Positions 7,968 to 15,495 are shown, counted from the stretch's first letter. The stretch: DNA of 32,616 nt from JAJZQD01 sp021847735 (GCA_027324025.1 DAHVYW010000030.1:1-32616), one strand, 5' to 3'. Notes: generated by a model not told the origin, from the letters alone. Translations and numbers: made by a program.

Positions 7968-7997
7968 AAAGCCCTCACCGAAAGGTAGGGGCTTTTT
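7968..7997 (+). terminator. Hairpin terminator before repeat copy 2
   Basis: AAAGCCC (7968-7974) pairs with GGGGCTTT around CGAAAG, followed by TTTTT. It resembles the hairpin at 30418-30448, also placed after a tiny-TM gene. Confidence 0.7.
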
Positions 7998-8031
7998 CAT
8001 CGCATATATATAATTTCCTTGTAAGACTTAA

Positions 8032-8149
8032 AGTGAACTCGTTCAGCTAAAGCTGAACATCGAAACTTCAGTGGGGGACTCTACCCCCACTGAAGCAGAA
8101 AAGTGGAAACTCCACCTAATAGAAGGTGGAGTCTTGGAATTGGGATAAA
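8032..8149 (+). repeat. 118-bp three-hairpin dispersed repeat, copy 2
   Basis: Identical in sequence and orientation to copy 1 over all 118 bases. It lies 18 bases beyond the stop codon of the minus-strand DUF1657 gene. Its hairpins therefore lie in that gene's 3' untranslated region and could act as a transcript end. Confidence 0.93.
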
Positions 8150-8167
8150 GACAAGTATTTTTTGTTG

Positions 8168-8380
8168 TTAAGGCTGTTGCATTTTATATTGAGGTTCCTG
8201 CTGCTCAATATAATTTACACGCCCTCTTAAAGTGTTGCAAATGTTTTCCACTTGTCCGCTTAAATCATTAAACATTTGCTGTGCGTTTTTATCCTGAGAA
8301 TCAAGTGCAAAGGTTTTCAGGTTTGTTGCTGCACCTTCAAGACTTGCCAAAGTTTGATGCATCTTCTGACCAATAGTCAA
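8168..8380 (-). CDS. DUF1657 small helical spore protein, second copy
   Basis: The 70-residue protein starts with TTG at 8380 behind AAAAGGAGG. It begins MTIGQKMHQTLASLEGAA and ends YIEQQEPQYKMQQP, clearly paralogous to the plus-strand gene at 4346. In the Bacillus 2mob operon a second DUF1657 gene lies in the operon itself. Here it is transcribed towards the operon from its own promoter, separated by two 118-bp repeats. Confidence 0.88.
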   Translation of the reverse strand: MTIGQKMHQTLASLEGAATNLKTFALDSQDKNAQQMFNDLSGQVENICNTLRGRVNYIEQQEPQYKMQQP

Positions 8381-8422
8381 TTAAAAAACCTCCTTTTAGT
8401 TTTCGTTGAATTTTTACAACTT

Positions 8423-8452
8423 TATCTTATCCTTATAGAATAGCTGTTATAC
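8423..8452 (-). promoter_or_regulatory. Candidate forespore-type promoter of the second DUF1657 gene
   Basis: Read on the minus strand, GTATA (8452-8448) is followed after 18 bases by TAAGATA (8429-8423), 43 bases before the start codon. The first DUF1657 gene has GTATA, 18 bases, TACTATA. The -35 fits SigG/SigF; the -10 is only partial. Confidence 0.3.
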
Positions 8453-8535
8453 TGGAAATAATAGAAATGTCCTTTATAAAACCCCTCAAGCTTAGTGGTA
8501 CTATTGATAAAGATTATTTTGCATCATTATGATTT

Positions 8536-8592
8536 TTATCTAAGGTAGAAGGTGCGGCCTATCTTGAGTATCTTGCAGTAATCTTTAATCAT
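8536..8592 (-). pseudogene. istB fragment (IS21 ATPase helper), first 18 codons
   Basis: The frame begins MIKDYCKILKIGRTFYL, like the N-terminus of IS21-type IstB proteins, and then stops. Its ATG overlaps the stop of the istA remnant (ATGA), the usual istA-istB arrangement. Everything after the first helix is gone, including the Walker motifs. Confidence 0.5.
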
Positions 8593-8774
8593 TGCTTCCA
8601 AGGCTGTCCACCTCCCTTCAGCAGGAGATCATAGGCCTGGAAGTTGGTGATATATTTTTGAACTTCCGGAAGTTTGTGAGGAAGGCTAAGGAAATTATCT
8701 TCCGGCAAGCGAGAATTCAGATGGTTGTATATAGCCAGGTATTTGATATTATGGACTTGTTCCATTGTCAGCAT
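8589..8774 (-). pseudogene. istA remnant (IS21 transposase) with internal deletion
   Basis: From the ATG at 8774 the 61 residues join an IstA-like N-terminus (MLTMEQVHNIKYLA) to an IstA-like C-terminus (RLPEDNFLSLP, AYDLLLKGG). The helix-turn-helix and the whole DDE catalytic core are missing, so it cannot transpose. The reading frame is preserved across the deletion. GGGGG lies about 10 bases before the ATG. Confidence 0.5.
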
Positions 8775-8915
8775 CCTTTCTATACCCCCTTTAAGCTTAG
8801 ACAACTCAAAGGGTATTGTATTTACGGGGTGCTGGCAATGGTTTTTCCATTTTTCTGCTATATTTTTCTACTTCCGGAGTGCTACACTTTTATTTTGAAA
8901 TGATTTTTCACGACA

Positions 8916-9223
8916 CCGATGCGCAACAATAAAGCGAAACCCCATAACCCAAGAAGAAGGTAATCATCTTACAAGGATTAAGGAAAAGGGCTTTCTTTAT
9001 ATGAGTACCAAAAAACTGAACCAAAGGGGGCTTACATACAGTATTCAGTTATGTTAACGATGCCCAGATAGAAAACACCGGCTATTTACATTTATTAACA
9101 TCAGTTGGCGCCAAGAGATATCTACGCTGGTATTACCCCTAATTAAGTAAAGTAACAACAATGTTCTTTAATTCTTCGTTCTGCATATGTAAAAGTAGAA
9201 GAACCTTTGCGGAGGGAATTAAA
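8916..9223. other. Intergenic stretch, no gene found
   Basis: Between the IS21 remnant and the small membrane gene there is no supported gene. A short frame ends with MSTKKLNQRGLTYSIQLC and is open upstream to about 8905, but it has no start signal. It may be a fragment of a gene broken by the insertion sequence. No terminator or known riboswitch was recognised. Confidence 0.4.
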
Positions 9224-9370
9224 ATGAACGGTGGCATTGCCAAGGCATTAAGGAGGAGGCCGGGGGTTGGGTCCACAGCCAACAGGAGAAGAGTCCGGTT
9301 CCGCCTCTATTTTGGAATAGCGTCTGTCATAGCTGGATTGGCCTTGATTTTAGCTGGACTGATAAAATAA
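9224..9370 (+). CDS. Small single-span membrane protein, unidentified
   Basis: The 48-residue product has an Arg-rich N-terminal half (ALRRRPGVGSTANRRRVRF) and one hydrophobic helix near the C-terminus (GIASVIAGLALILAGLIK). The ATG at 9224 is preceded by GGAGGGAATTAAA; the longer upstream frame has no ribosome binding site. It lies 89 bases before the sensor kinase gene in the same direction. I do not recognise the family. The basic N-terminus would place the N-terminus in the cytoplasm. Confidence 0.6.
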   Translation: MNGGIAKALRRRPGVGSTANRRRVRFRLYFGIASVIAGLALILAGLIK

Positions 9371-9459
9371 TGTTAAAAAGTGCTTAAGATGGCAGGAGTT
9401 AGAGGACTCCGGGTAGAAAAAGAGCCTATACGTTTCAATTAACCTTCCGGAGGCATACG

Positions 9460-10596
9460 ATGGGACTCGTAAGCGGTATAAAACAAACCAAGGAATTATC
9501 ACTCCTGTGCAAGGAATATTTTGCGGAGCAGTTTGTTGATAACTCTTCCTCAGCTATTATCGCCATTGACTTAAATGAGAAAGTCATTATTTTTAACCAG
9601 GCCGCGGAAGATATTATGGGAATCCCGGCGGACGATGTATTGGGGCAGCCCTTCACCGAACTGCTGGGCAAAAAGACCGGGACCCAGGACAGTATTCTCC
9701 TGAACACGCTGCGAACCGGCAAACCTTATACCCATATTGAGGCTAACATAGATACGCCAATTGGGGTAATAAATGTGATGGCCTACACCACTCTTGTGAT
9801 TGACAGTGAAAGCAATGTTATTGGCAGTATCTTAAGCATTAGGGATATTACCAGCCAAAAGCAGCTTGAAGAGAAAGTTATTAAAGCCGAAAAATTCTCT
9901 GTTATCGGGGAACTTGCCGCCGGAATAGCCCATGAGGTCAGAAATCCACTTACCTCAGTGAAGGGCTTTTTGCAGCTGCTGGACAAGAAATTTTGCAGCG
10001 ATAACCAAATTCACCGGTACATCGATATTATGTTAAACGAAATTCAGCGGATTAACCATATTATATCTGAGTTTCTACTACTGGCGAGGCCTGCTGTACC
10101 GATAAAGCGACCAATTAATATTCATGAGGTGCTGAATGAAATTCTGCTTTTATCAGAAGGGGAACTGTTGTTAAGAAATATCGAGTTCGAGCAAAAATAT
10201 GAATCGGAATGCCCGGTTATCACAGCTGATGCCGAGCAGATAAAACAGGTCTTCCTAAACCTTGTGACCAACGCTATTGCCGCAATGCCTGAGAGGGGAA
10301 GACTGACGGTATCCAGCGTGTACGACAAAACCGAAGGAGTAATCAGGCTGTTTTTTACAGATACAGGCGAGGGGATTGACCCTACACGGCTGGAGTCGAT
10401 ATTTGACCCGTTCTTTACGACGAAAGAAGACGGTACCGGTTTAGGGCTTACCGTTTCATACAGGATAATCGAGAACCACGGAGGCAAAATTGAAGTGGTC
10501 AGCAAACAGGGTGAAGGTTCCACCTTTATCGTGTCCCTCCCTGTGGCTGTAACTGTCATGACAGGTAGCAGCCTACGGCAGACAGCAGGCCGGTAA
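9460..10596 (+). CDS. PAS-domain sensor histidine kinase (sporulation-kinase type)
   Basis: The 378-residue soluble kinase has a PAS domain (about 25-132; SAIIAIDLNEKVIIFNQAAE). A HisKA dimerisation domain follows with His158 in GELAAGIAHEVRNPLTSVKG. The HATPase domain has an N-box at NLVTNAIAAM (Asn271), a G1 box DTGEGI (301-306), FDPFFTTK and a G2 box GTGLGL (325-330). No membrane segment is seen, so it should sense a cytosolic signal. No response regulator gene is adjacent, so it is an orphan kinase. The H-box and layout resemble KinA/KinE-type kinases that feed Spo0A in spore formers; that role is an inference. CCGGAGG precedes the ATG. It ends at a strong hairpin. Confidence 0.88.
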   Translation: MGLVSGIKQTKELSLLCKEYFAEQFVDNSSSAIIAIDLNEKVIIFNQAAEDIMGIPADDVLGQPFTELLGKKTGTQDSILLNTLRTGKPYTHIEANIDTPIGVINVMAYTTLVIDSESNVIGSILSIRDITSQKQLEEKVIKAEKFSVIGELAAGIAHEVRNPLTSVKGFLQLLDKKFCSDNQIHRYIDIMLNEIQRINHIISEFLLLARPAVPIKRPINIHEVLNEILLLSEGELLLRNIEFEQKYESECPVITADAEQIKQVFLNLVTNAIAAMPERGRLTVSSVYDKTEGVIRLFFTDTGEGIDPTRLESIFDPFFTTKEDGTGLGLTVSYRIIENHGGKIEVVSKQGEGSTFIVSLPVAVTVMTGSSLRQTAGR

Positions 10597-10611
10597 AAAT
10601 ATAAATCTGAA

Positions 10612-10670
10612 GGTTCGCCAAAGCGAACCAACATTTAAGCAGCCCGCCGGTCAATCCGGCGGGCTGTAGT
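10612..10670. terminator. Double hairpin between convergent genes
   Basis: A first hairpin GGTTCGCC/CGAACC (10612-10629) is followed by a stronger one, CAGCCCGCCGG (10640-10650) with CCGGCGGGCTG (10656-10666), and a T-rich stretch. It serves the kinase gene and possibly the convergent TIGR04086 gene. Confidence 0.8.
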
Positions 10671-10673
10671 GTT

Positions 10674-11072
10674 TTAATTTTGGCCTACTCCCCAGATTCC
10701 GCCGAGACATCCGGCTACTACAGAAGCGACAATTTTTTTAAAAACCGCGAAGCCAAAGATGCCACCAGGGACAAGAACATTAAAGAGGATTGTCAGAAAC
10801 AGGAATAAGATGCCCACCGCAAGTCCGTGAAACCAACCCAGCTTGCCTGCCCTTCTGGCCGAGATAAGACCACCCAGGAATATACTGATAAACACGATAG
10901 CTAGTCCGAACACAGGGATTAACCGTTCATTGAAAACAGTGTAGTACATTACAGTTCCGCCTACGGCCATCAGTATTATCGAAGTAATAATCGCCAGTAA
11001 AGTGCCGTAAAAAATGGCAGTCCAATTGACATTACCCGGGGTTCTTACAGTTGCACTTAATTTTAGACTCAT
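10674..11072 (-). CDS. TIGR04086 family membrane protein (DUF3792)
   Basis: The 132-residue protein has four hydrophobic segments (about 18-42, 50-70, 80-103 and 108-128) and the features WTAIFYGTLLAIITSIIL and GGLISARRAGKLGWFHGLAVG. These fit TIGR04086/DUF3792 proteins of Firmicutes. GGAGGTG precedes the ATG by 5 bases. The function is unknown. It is transcribed divergently from the tetR operon, and the two share a 177-base upstream region. Confidence 0.82.
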   Translation of the reverse strand: MSLKLSATVRTPGNVNWTAIFYGTLLAIITSIILMAVGGTVMYYTVFNERLIPVFGLAIVFISIFLGGLISARRAGKLGWFHGLAVGILFLFLTILFNVLVPGGIFGFAVFKKIVASVVAGCLGGIWGVGQN

Positions 11073-11176
11073 TTTTTCACCTCCGTTATTTTAATCCAAG
11101 TATTTGTAAAAAATATTACCGGTTTCAATAAAATATTACTTGTTTTAGGATATAAAACACATAAGATGATATCTGA

Positions 11177-11205
11177 TTGACAAACAACAACTCAGAGGGT
11201 ACTAT
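11177..11205 (+). promoter_or_regulatory. SigA-type promoter of the tetR-export operon
   Basis: TTGACA (11177-11182), a 17-base spacer, then TACTAT (11200-11205). The -35 is perfect. It lies 45 bases before the tetR start codon and directly before the palindromic operator. Confidence 0.8.
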
Positions 11206-11207
11206 AA

Positions 11208-11223
11208 GAGTGAGCACTCACTC
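11208..11223 (+). promoter_or_regulatory. TetR-family operator palindrome
   Basis: GAGTGAG-CA-CTCACTC is a perfect 7-2-7 inverted repeat placed at the expected transcription start, just after the -10 element. Sites of the form GAGTGAGN..CTCAC are typical of TetR/AcrR regulators. Binding here would block the promoter of the regulator's own operon, which implies autorepression relieved by a ligand. Confidence 0.75.
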
Positions 11224-11249
11224 ATTGTGATTTTCTAAGGGGGATTACC

Positions 11250-11894
11250 ATGGATAATACTGGGAAAATAAAGGGTAACGAAAGGCTGACCTCCCAAAGG
11301 CAGCAGGAAATTCTGGATGCGGCCCTGCGGGTGTTTGCCAAAAAGGGGTTCAGCGGCGCTACAACGCGGGAAATAGCACATGAAGCCGGAGTTGCCGAGG
11401 GGACAATCTTCCGGTATTTCAAGACAAAAAAGGATATCCTTTTTAATCTAATGGGACCTTATATTGTCCAGTCCCTGGCAGATACTATAGAAGAAGTGTC
11501 AGGCGAAACCGACGAGATTATACTTAAAGCAATACTTAAAAACAGGTTAAGCCTTATCAGGGGGAACATTGATTTGCTCCGGCTGTTATTGACCGAGGCC
11601 CAGTTTCACCCGGAAATCAGGGAACAGTTTGTTGAAAAGGTGGCCCTGAAGGCGGCGGTTATCCTGGAGCAGTTCATAGCCAAACGGATTGAGGCCGGTA
11701 TTTATAGGGGTATCGACCCCGGTGTAGCCACCCGTGCTTTGGTGGGTATGGTAGGAGTCTTTGTGGTCTGGAAGGAATTTTTGCTGGCAGACAAGTATGT
11801 CAGTTTTGACGACGATTTAGTGATTGAACAAGTGGTGGACCTCTTTTTAAACGGAATAAGAGTCAACAAATGCAAGTTGGAGGTGCAGCAATGA
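11250..11894 (+). CDS. TetR/AcrR family transcriptional regulator
   Basis: The 214-residue protein has a TetR_N helix-turn-helix at about 16-60 (EILDAALRVFAKKGFSG, AGVAEGTIFRYFKTKKDIL). A helical ligand and dimer domain follows. GGGGG precedes the ATG. It is the first gene of a four-gene operon with an HlyD-type lipoprotein, an ABC ATPase and an ABC permease. This parallels E. coli cecR-ybhGFSR, although only one permease is present. It should repress the operon through the palindrome at 11208. Its stop overlaps the next start (ATGA). Confidence 0.92.
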   Translation: MDNTGKIKGNERLTSQRQQEILDAALRVFAKKGFSGATTREIAHEAGVAEGTIFRYFKTKKDILFNLMGPYIVQSLADTIEEVSGETDEIILKAILKNRLSLIRGNIDLLRLLLTEAQFHPEIREQFVEKVALKAAVILEQFIAKRIEAGIYRGIDPGVATRALVGMVGVFVVWKEFLLADKYVSFDDDLVIEQVVDLFLNGIRVNKCKLEVQQ

Positions 11895-12919
11895 TGCAGA
11901 TTAAAAAGAACCGGTGCTTTTTCGCAGCAGCTTTTATTGTGGTGTTGGTATTTGCCGCCCTAGGGTGTAGCACATCAAAGGACCAAAATATTTCTGCATC
12001 CGGGACAGTTGAAGCGACCGAGACAAATGTGAATGCCGAATCAGGGGGCAAGATAACCGAGGTTCTTGTTTACGAAGGCAAAGCTGTTAAGCAGGGAGAT
12101 GTCCTGGCCAGAATAGACGGAACAGTCCAGGCGCTGCAGGTCCAGCAGGCGGAGGCCGTATACCGGGCGGCCCAGGAAAAGGCGAGAGAAACAAAGACAG
12201 GTACCAGGCAGCAGCTTATTGACCAGGCTTCGGCCGCAGTACGACAAATGATCTCCCTGCAGCAGGGTGCCAGGGACAGTATGAATAACGCCAAAGAGAA
12301 TCTTGACAGGATACAGGCGCTGCTGAAAGAAGGAGGGGCTACCCCCCAGCAATTGTCCGATGCCCGCACCAGGTATGAGACCGCTAAGGCCCAGTACTAC
12401 GCATATGCGGCCCAGAGAAAGTCGGCCGAAGACCAGCTTGACCTCCTGAAAACCGGCTCTACCCAGGAGACTATCAATATTGCCGATGCCGGGGTGGCCC
12501 AGGCCCAGGCCGGCCTTTCCATAGCCAGGGTGCAGTTGGCCAAAACTGTACTTTACGCCCCGACAAACGGGGTGGTCAGTTCCCTTAACTTCAACAAGGG
12601 CGAATTTGTTTCCCCCGGTGCTGCCGTGGTAAGTGTCACAGATACCGCGGATATGTGGATAAATGTTTATATACCTGAAAAAGACCTGCCCCAAATCAAG
12701 TTAAAACAGAAAGCGGAAATCTATGTTGACGCCTACCCAAACAAACCATTTCACGGTCAGGTATCTTATATTTCCGATAAGGCCGAATTCACTCCGAAAA
12801 ACCTGCAGACCAAAGAAGAAAGAGTTAACATGGTCTTTGCCGTCAAAATTAAAATCACCGATGGTAAAGAACAGCTCAAACCCGGGCTGCCCGCTGACAT
12901 TAAAATCTTCACCCGATAG
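11891..12919 (+). CDS. HlyD/YbhG-type efflux adaptor, predicted lipoprotein
   Basis: From the ATG at 11891 (GGAGG 7 bases upstream, overlapping the tetR stop) the product has 342 residues. It begins with a lipoprotein signal ending VFAALGC (Cys26). A biotinyl-lipoyl-like half follows (VEATETNVNAESGGKITEVL), then a long coiled-coil hairpin (about 85-200), the second lipoyl half (TVLYAPTNGVVSSLNFNKGE) and a beta-barrel domain. Such adaptors join an inner-membrane ABC exporter; in a monoderm cell it would sit on the outer face of the membrane. The substrate is unknown, possibly a toxic organic compound. Confidence 0.88.
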   Translation: MMQIKKNRCFFAAAFIVVLVFAALGCSTSKDQNISASGTVEATETNVNAESGGKITEVLVYEGKAVKQGDVLARIDGTVQALQVQQAEAVYRAAQEKARETKTGTRQQLIDQASAAVRQMISLQQGARDSMNNAKENLDRIQALLKEGGATPQQLSDARTRYETAKAQYYAYAAQRKSAEDQLDLLKTGSTQETINIADAGVAQAQAGLSIARVQLAKTVLYAPTNGVVSSLNFNKGEFVSPGAAVVSVTDTADMWINVYIPEKDLPQIKLKQKAEIYVDAYPNKPFHGQVSYISDKAEFTPKNLQTKEERVNMVFAVKIKITDGKEQLKPGLPADIKIFTR

Positions 12920-12931
12920 GGGGGAACGAGA

Positions 12932-13723
12932 TTGGCAATAGCTGTGGAAGTAAAAGAACTGACTAAAAAATTCGGTAATCATATGGCGGTAAATAATGTT
13001 TCATTTAATGTCCGGGCCGGGGAAATATTTGGATTTCTAGGTCCCAACGGTTCCGGCAAATCAACGACTATCAGGATGATATGCGGTATTCTCAGCCCAA
13101 CCTCGGGGACGGGAACGGTCCTGGGATATGATATTTACCGGGAGACGGAAAAAATAAAGCAAAATATCGGGTATATGTCCCAGAAATTCAGCCTCTACGA
13201 AGAGCTGACTGTTAGGGAGAACCTTGAGTTTTACGCTGGGATATACGGTCTGGACAGTACAAAGACGAACAAAAGAATGGCGGAAATTATCGAACTGGCC
13301 AATCTGCAGGGCAGGGAAAACTTCCAGGCCAGGATGCTGTCCGGGGGTTGGAAGCAGCGGCTGGCCCTGGGCTGCGCCCTTCTGCACGAGCCGCCCCTGC
13401 TGTTTCTTGACGAACCGACTGCAGGGGTCGACCCGGTGTCGAGAAGAATCTTCTGGGAAATCATCAGGTATCTCTCTCAAAACGGGATAACTGTTTTTGT
13501 GACTACCCACTACATGGATGAAGCCGAGCTTTGCGACACTGTTGGGTTTATTAATAACGGCGCCCTGGCGGCTTTTGGCGCCCCTGCCTTGCTTAAGCAG
13601 CAATACGGGTATGACTCCCTCGAAGATGTCTTCATCTCCTTTGTCGGGAAACACGAACTGGACCGGGTCAGGCAAATGTTTGCAGCCCAGGCCCCGTCTA
13701 TTTCCGGGGGTGAGAAAGAATGA
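12932..13723 (+). CDS. ABC transporter ATP-binding protein
   Basis: The 263-residue ATPase starts with TTG at 12932 behind a G-rich ribosome binding site. It carries a Walker A motif GPNGSGKST (37-45), a Q-loop YMSQKFSLYEELTV, the signature LSGGW (136-140), a Walker B motif LLFLDEPTAGVDP (156-168) and the H-loop His193 (VTTHYMDEAE). The type is the DrrA/CcmA-like exporter ATPase of YbhF kind, but with one nucleotide-binding domain. It overlaps the permease gene by four bases (ATGA). Confidence 0.94.
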   Translation: MAIAVEVKELTKKFGNHMAVNNVSFNVRAGEIFGFLGPNGSGKSTTIRMICGILSPTSGTGTVLGYDIYRETEKIKQNIGYMSQKFSLYEELTVRENLEFYAGIYGLDSTKTNKRMAEIIELANLQGRENFQARMLSGGWKQRLALGCALLHEPPLLFLDEPTAGVDPVSRRIFWEIIRYLSQNGITVFVTTHYMDEAELCDTVGFINNGALAAFGAPALLKQQYGYDSLEDVFISFVGKHELDRVRQMFAAQAPSISGGEKE

Positions 13724-14853
13724 ACATGCAAAGGCTGTTGTCTATAGTTAAAAAGGAAATAATCCAAATTAAGCGTGACCCGCCTAGTTTAGTAATGGCC
13801 TTTGTGCTGCCGATAATGATGCTGTTAATTTTCGGTTACGCGGTGACTACCGATGTGGAACACATCAATACAGCTGTTCTGGACCAGTCCAAAAGCCAGG
13901 AAAGCCGCCAGTTAATAGAAATATTCAGGAATACCGGGTATTTCGATATAGACACCTATGTTAGTGACTTCAAGGAAATGACTCACTTGCTTGACAGCGG
14001 GAAGGCCAGGGTAGGTCTCATAATCCCTCCGGACTATGCCAGGAAACTCCACAGGAACGAGCAGACCCAGCTGCAGTTGGTAGTTGACGGGTCTGACCCT
14101 CTGGTGGCAAGGACGGCCCTTTCCAGCGCCCAGGTGGTGGCCCAGACTAAGTCCTTTGATTTTAAGATAAAGACCCTCCAGCAGGCCGGCCTTGGGATAA
14201 GCCTTAAACCGGCCCTGGACCTCAGGTATAGGATATGGTACAACCCAAACATGGAAAGTATGAAATTCAACATCCCCGGCCTCATAGGACTGATAATGCA
14301 GAACATCACAATGATGTTGACAGCTTTTGCCCTTGTCCGCGAACGCGAGCGGGGCACCCTGGAACAGTTGATAATCACCCCTGTCAAACCCGGGGAGCTG
14401 ATTGTCGGCAAACTAATCCCGTATATAGTGATAGCCTTTATAGATGTGCTCGTAATCCTCGGTTTTGGAGTGTTCTGGTTTAATGTGCCGGTAAACGGCA
14501 GTGTCATCCTGCTGCTGGCTTTATCCTTTGTGTTCCTCATGGGGGCTCTGGGTTTAGGCATGTTTGTTTCAACTGTGGCCAAAACGCAGCTGCAGGCAAT
14601 GCAGGTCAGCTTCATGATTATACTGCCCAGTGTCCTGTTGTCAGGGTTTATGTTTCCGAGGGAATCAATGCCCAAGATAATTCAGACTATCGGCTATGTT
14701 ATCCCGCTGACATATTTTCTCCGCATCCTAAGGGGTATTATTTTAAAGGGTGTCGGCCCTTCGTACCTCTGGCAGGACATCCTGCTCCTGGGACTCTTTG
14801 GCATAAGCATCCTTACTCTTTCGGTTATCAGGATGAAAAAGCGTCTCGACTAA
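13720..14853 (+). CDS. ABC-2 type exporter permease (YbhS/YbhR-like)
   Basis: The 377-residue protein has an N-terminal membrane helix after IVKKEIIQIKRDPPSL. A large extracytoplasmic domain follows (about 45-175), then five more helices from about 180. The loop FALVRERERGTLEQLIITPVKPGEL is characteristic of ABC2_membrane_3 permeases. It is the last gene of the tetR operon and probably works as a homodimer with the upstream ATPase and adaptor. The 102 bases after it hold no clear terminator. Confidence 0.92.
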   Translation: MNMQRLLSIVKKEIIQIKRDPPSLVMAFVLPIMMLLIFGYAVTTDVEHINTAVLDQSKSQESRQLIEIFRNTGYFDIDTYVSDFKEMTHLLDSGKARVGLIIPPDYARKLHRNEQTQLQLVVDGSDPLVARTALSSAQVVAQTKSFDFKIKTLQQAGLGISLKPALDLRYRIWYNPNMESMKFNIPGLIGLIMQNITMMLTAFALVRERERGTLEQLIITPVKPGELIVGKLIPYIVIAFIDVLVILGFGVFWFNVPVNGSVILLLALSFVFLMGALGLGMFVSTVAKTQLQAMQVSFMIILPSVLLSGFMFPRESMPKIIQTIGYVIPLTYFLRILRGIILKGVGPSYLWQDILLLGLFGISILTLSVIRMKKRLD

Positions 14854-14955
14854 TTGATTTATAGGACTTCCTCCGGACAGAATAATCTATTGAACCAGGC
14901 GGAAACCTAAAGGTAGGTTAACGCCAACACTCATAAACGTCTGGAGGAAGATGAC

Positions 14956-15495
14956 ATGAAAAAGCCAACTTTAAGAAACTTAGGGATAATTCTGTTGATT
15001 ACCATGGCGTTCAGTTTTACGTCGGTCGGATGCTCTATGTCCATAGGTGGGGGTAAACCCCAGAAAAAACCGGAGGATAGCAGCGCAGAAGTACAGAAAA
15101 ATGTTAAAAAGGAAATGAAATCCCCGGAAACAAAAAAGCTTATTGAAGATGCCGCCAAAACCCAGAAGCTGGAGGAATTGCTGAAAACAACGGAGGCTGA
15201 CAGGCTTATTCAAAAAAAGATAATTGATAATCTTGACACCTCCAAAGTTAATGTCAAAATACAGGAAGACCTGAAAAAAGCCCTATCGACGTCAGACCTA
15301 CAGAAACAGTTCCAGGAACATGTGAAAAAGTCCCTGGATACACCTGAAGTGCAAAAATCGTTAAGTTCTGCCGTCCAGAAAGCCATGATGAAAATTTTGG
15401 CGGGTGGTAAAGGTGGCGATGGTGGTGGCGGTGGTGGTGGTGGTCCATCAGGTGGAGGAGGCGGAGTCGGAGGCAGCAGCGGCGGCGGTACCTGA
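14956..15495 (+). CDS. Gly-rich lipoprotein resembling spore germination protein GerD
   Basis: The 179-residue product has a lipoprotein signal with the lipobox FTSVGC (Cys26). A helical, Lys/Glu-rich middle follows (about 45-150) with repeated DTPEVQKSL/SPETKKL-type units. The tail from about 152 is almost only Gly and Ser. GerD has this order: lipid anchor, helical trimer core, Gly-rich end. It clusters germinant receptors at the spore inner membrane. The match is by architecture and general sequence character, so it remains tentative. GGAGG precedes the ATG. A 118-bp repeat begins 18 bases after the stop. Confidence 0.55.
   Translation: MKKPTLRNLGIILLITMAFSFTSVGCSMSIGGGKPQKKPEDSSAEVQKNVKKEMKSPETKKLIEDAAKTQKLEELLKTTEADRLIQKKIIDNLDTSKVNVKIQEDLKKALSTSDLQKQFQEHVKKSLDTPEVQKSLSSAVQKAMMKILAGGKGGDGGGGGGGGPSGGGGGVGGSSGGGT

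Larger units (their letters stand above)
8450..8915 (-). mobile_element. IS21-family insertion sequence remnant, internally deleted
   Basis: On the minus strand the segment starts near 8915 with TGTCGTGAAAAATC and AAAAGTGTAGCAC, as in IS21-family left ends. A shortened istA and a truncated istB overlap as ATGA. The segment ends near GGACATTTCTATT, a sequence typical of IS21-family right ends. More than 2 kb of a normal element is missing. The right edge is approximate. Confidence 0.6.

Noticed and set aside
7513..8149. The repeats could be units of a CRISPR array.
   Set aside because: There are only two nearby copies, each 118 bases with three hairpins, 401 bases apart, and no cas genes are seen.
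8592..8903. Plus-strand open frame of 103 codons.
   Set aside because: It is antisense to the IS21 remnant and carries no start signal.
12041..12694. Long minus-strand open frame of 217 codons.
   Set aside because: It is opposite the HlyD-type gene, has no ribosome binding site and does not read like a protein family; it is a shadow of GC-rich coding sequence.
13061..13675. Minus-strand open frame of 204 codons.
   Set aside because: It lies opposite the ABC ATPase, whose motifs are all intact, so it is a shadow.
14034..14675. Minus-strand open frame of 213 codons.
   Set aside because: It lies opposite the ABC permease and has no start signal.
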